Positions 60,971-64,000 of a stretch of 64,000 bases of DNA are shown here, in pieces. Numbering within the stretch: the stretch's first letter is position 1; every line of letters starts with the position of its first letter. Location: the NCBI GenBank assembly GCA_008360975.2, contig CM039211.1, positions 26,344,558 to 26,408,557 of the forward strand. The letters are read 5' to 3'. This stretch comes from Lichenostomus cassidix (lineage: Eukaryota > Chordata > Aves > Passeriformes > Meliphagidae). Under the pieces are notes generated by a model, which saw only the letters and a program-made list of their open reading frames with translations, had not been told where the DNA came from and searched no databases. Both the position numbers and the translations under genes were made by a program.

Positions 60971-62335
60971 AGTTCCATTTCACCAGTCACTAGCTATATA
61001 TCCAAGGCCCTGGGGTAAACAGGAATCCTCAAAATAATTTTAGACCTCCTTTATTTTGCTTGCCTTATTAGTCAAGTCAGTTTAGCCAAATGAAAAGAGT
61101 TGAAAACATATGATTTGTATCATGGGCCAAGAATACAGAAGAGCTCCTCGAAAGTTTCATTGAATTTATGTTTTTCTTTTTAATTGAATTTACAGATTTT
61201 GATATGTCCTCTATAATGAACACAGTGTATAATTCACTTCCACAAGCTTATTATTGTCCATGACTATTTTTCATTTAAAAGAATGCTGAATCATGTAGTC
61301 TTTAACAGTTGTTATATATATTTATGAGGTTCTGTGTAGGATGGGCTTTGCTGTTCATAGATGAATCATGACTTTCAGCTGAAGGTGGGCAGAGCCCATC
61401 TGTCTAACTTGGAGAAAGAAGACTCTATGAGAGGAAGTGTTATTTCAGCTACATACCTTTCTTGTTTCCTTAAGACAAATAATTTTAACCCTTTTCTTCT
61501 AGGATCTAAGACTAGATGTCACTGCAGAATAAGGCAAATGGCAAGAAAAGTAATTCTAATATATTTCTAGTCCTAAAAGATGGGGGTTTTTTGCATCAGT
61601 GCTGCCAAATTCAGTATTCTATAATTTAAAAAAGAAAAAGTGGAAAACAAACCCAAACACCAAGAAAACTAAACATGATTTTCAAGGAGTTTACAAAAAA
61701 AAAAAATTTGCAGGTAATTTTGCAAATGAATGAGTTAAATATGAATTAGTCAATTCTTTTAAGGTAGAAGAACTGAATTGCAACACAGCAGTTTCATTTG
61801 GTATATATATTTAACCAAAACTCAATGATACTTGGTAGAACCAATCTTGGTAAGTTTACTTTTTGAATGAAATATTGCTATAAAAATTAATCTCCTGAGA
61901 TCATCAGTGTCAGGGGCATTAACAAGCTTTCACTAACTTCAAAATCATTATTTTTGGGTTTACAGATTGCCCATCCTACTTTAATGAGTAGTTTGATGAC
62001 TATGTACAGCAAAATAATCCACACGTCCTATATTTCAGGAAAATACACCTTTGTCTTGGTCTTACCTGGCTCAAGAATCTGACTAACAAGAAGTCCTAAT
62101 CAGGTCACCTTCCCTGAGATTGTTCTGCACAGCTGGGCTGAAGCAAAAATGGCAACTGGAAACAGCTATGAGATTAGCTTCAAAAAAAATCACACTTCAA
62201 ATTCAAACAACTGGATCAGGGAAGACACACCCCATGATGGCAGAAGGCAAAACTAAGTAGTGATCCTAGTCCAAAGAAAAATTCTGATATAAAATAAATT
62301 ACATTTTAAGTATTTGAAGGTCAAATACTATGCAA

Positions 62336-62415
62336 AAATCATGGAATGGTTTGTGTTAGACGGGACCTTACAGATCATCTAGTTCCAACCACCCCACTAT
62401 GGGCAGGAACATAAA
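62336..62415 (-). mobile_element. Short CR1 3' tail, minus strand
   Basis: In plus orientation it reads as the complement of the CR1 end: tcatggaatggtttgtgtta, gacgggaccttacagatcat, ctagttccaaccacccc and atgggcaggaaca. This is about 80 bp, so an extreme 5' truncation. The usual agaatcat repeat at the very end is reduced to one unit. Confidence 0.88.
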
Positions 62416-64000
62416 GATTTATTATCCATAGAAACTAGTATCTAACATATATATGTTGAGGAACTGTCACATGTTTTTTAGAAGACTGGCAGTAAACTCA
62501 TTAGTGAAAAATACAGTATTCTGCTCTTGAAGACAAGCTATCAAACTTGAAGACAAGCTATTACATAGACCAAATTTATCCAGAGCTTATGAAATACTCA
62601 GGCATGATATTTACTACCTATTACAGCTTCTCTCAAATGGGGAACTCATTTAAAGATCATATCCCTCAAGAAGAGTAAAAAAAAGCTGCCAAAACCGTGA
62701 TATAGCTTCTGTGCATCATCTGCACTGGTTAGAGAGCTCCAGTTGCTCAGAATCAGTGTCAGGTAAAAATACAATATTCATGAAATTTGGACTCTGTTCT
62801 AGTTCTTTTTGAGTGACTTGTGGAAGAAGCGTTATTCAGTGTTTTAAGAAAAGCTAGGCATTGTGTTTCCGTACAAGCTACAGACAGGCAATGTGTCTTT
62901 ATATGCCTTCTGTCATGCAGCATAGAGACAGAACGTATTCATTTCCCACAAAAGCCGTGTCAAAGTATAAATGAGACAAATACAGTACTGTTTATAACAG
63001 ACACTCTGACATCCTAGATTTTAACTAGACCACTTGAGTAAGAATTCTATAGTAATTATTTAGAAAATTTTTATTCTATTATTAAACAGCATTATTTAAG
63101 TTTCACTTAATTTTATTTCTCTATTCTAGTATTTTCTAAAAAAACATATTTTTTACAGTGCTGGAAATTTTGAATAACAAAAATATATTAACCTTCTGGA
63201 TGGTGTGTCTGCATTGTGCAAGAACTCATATGGACCTGACAGGAAACACAGAGTATTCTTACTTTAAAATTTGTTTTGATGAACTGTATACATCTATGTC
63301 TGGCAGTACCTGATATATTTTTATCTTGATCCTGCATAGAAAGCAGATAGATAATAGATACACAATATTACAATTTTTCAAGGCATGTGCATTATCTTAA
63401 CTTAAAAACTAACCAAAAAATTGATTTCATTATCTGTAATTTTAATTTAATGTAAACAAAAAAATCCCAGAAAATTAAAATAACCAAACACAAATAAATG
63501 GTATATGAAATCAAACTAATTAAATATTGTATCATCAAGGTAAAATGAGAAAATCTATTTTAATGAAGAAAGAAAAGAAAGTATAATAATATTCATGCTC
63601 TCCACACCCAAGTACTTGGAATTAGGAGCAAGAGATGACTATTAACATTGAAAATTTGCAGATAAAGGACTTGAATAAGGCTAAAAATGTAATAGAACCA
63701 AATCTCATCATCTGCATTTCAAAGTTCCAGGTAAAATCACTAGATCAGTCTACCTTACATGTCAAGAAACAAAAATTTCATCTTGTACAGTGTATGCAGT
63801 AGAATGACTATTTCTTCATTGCAGGAAATGGAAGAAAAAAGGATAAATTATCATAGCAAGACTGCCAGAGACCACATATTTTACTTTGTTCTGATTTAGC
63901 TCTAATTTAATATTCAACTCAAAATACAATGATGTTGACTAATGACCTGTAACACAGCAGGTGAGTGCATAAATTGAAATAGTTTTAAGTTAGTTTTAGG
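62416..64000. other. Unique A/T-rich DNA to window end
   Basis: No gene was recognised. It includes a 20-bp tandem duplication at 62526-62561. Open frames are short and unrecognised. Confidence 0.55.
62526..62561. repeat. 20-bp tandem duplication (second copy partial)
   Basis: cttgaagacaagctatcaaa is followed by a second cttgaagacaagctat with no mismatch over 16 bases. Confidence 0.94.

Larger units (their letters stand above)
58349..62335. other. Unique A/T-rich DNA without a recognised gene
   Basis: No gene was recognised. It includes a conserved-element-like block near 60290-60640 with a 9-bp hairpin and a 21-bp tandem duplication at 60929-60970. Confidence 0.55.

Noticed and set aside
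1..64000. tRNA, rRNA, U-snRNA, Y RNA, CRISPR or operon structures
   Set aside because: I looked for their hallmark words and spacing on both strands by eye and found none. A covariance-model search would be decisive.

Overview
This window looks like bird nuclear DNA. It carries many dead copies of the avian CR1 (chicken repeat 1) LINE on both strands and fragments of dispersed LTRs of a type common in birds. It also has a low-GC, A/T-rich background with vertebrate-style microsatellites. I see no bacterial or phage gene organisation and no operons. I recognise no intact protein-coding gene, convincing exon, tRNA, rRNA, small nuclear RNA or CRISPR array, so the window is best read as intergenic DNA or a large intron. 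The recurrent C/A-rich tracts fit a neoavian, perhaps songbird, genome, but that is only an impression.

Layout. 1-751: two LTR fragments in opposite orientation. 807-1985: minus-strand CR1 with internal deletions and readable reverse transcriptase (RT) pieces. 1986-15220: mostly unique A/T-rich DNA with a short CR1 tail at 7214-7282. 15222-16585: plus-strand CR1 with the YADD catalytic box but broken by frameshifts and stops. 20160-21245: two adjacent plus-strand CR1 pieces of different subfamilies. 23543-26325: a C/A-rich tract, an (AAAT)9 microsatellite, and a CR1 piece running into a G/T-rich tract. 29998-31762: a minus-strand CR1 facing a plus-strand CR1. 32616-39359: mostly unique DNA. 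39360-40062: plus-strand CR1. 41367-41583: C/A-rich tract. 44105-44320: very old minus-strand CR1. 46490-46938: plus-strand LTR fragment. 51563-51803: the longest C/A-rich tract with C4A6 units. 53868-53964: an inverted-repeat cluster. 54201-54302: a compound purine microsatellite. 57203-57375: G/T-rich tract with G-runs. 58040-58348: A-rich tract, short CR1 tail and a 22-bp tandem triplet. 62336-62415: last CR1 tail.

Nothing here works together as a pathway. The readable history is repeated 5'-truncated CR1 insertion, LTR insertion and decay, and growth of low-complexity DNA. The most unusual signals are the recurrent strand-asymmetric C/A (G/T on the other strand) tracts, the hairpin cluster near 53.9 kb, and several A/T-rich segments with homeodomain-like motifs that could be conserved non-coding elements. 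Repeat families were recognised from memory of their consensus sequences, not from a search. Boundaries are therefore approximate, usually within 10-30 bases.
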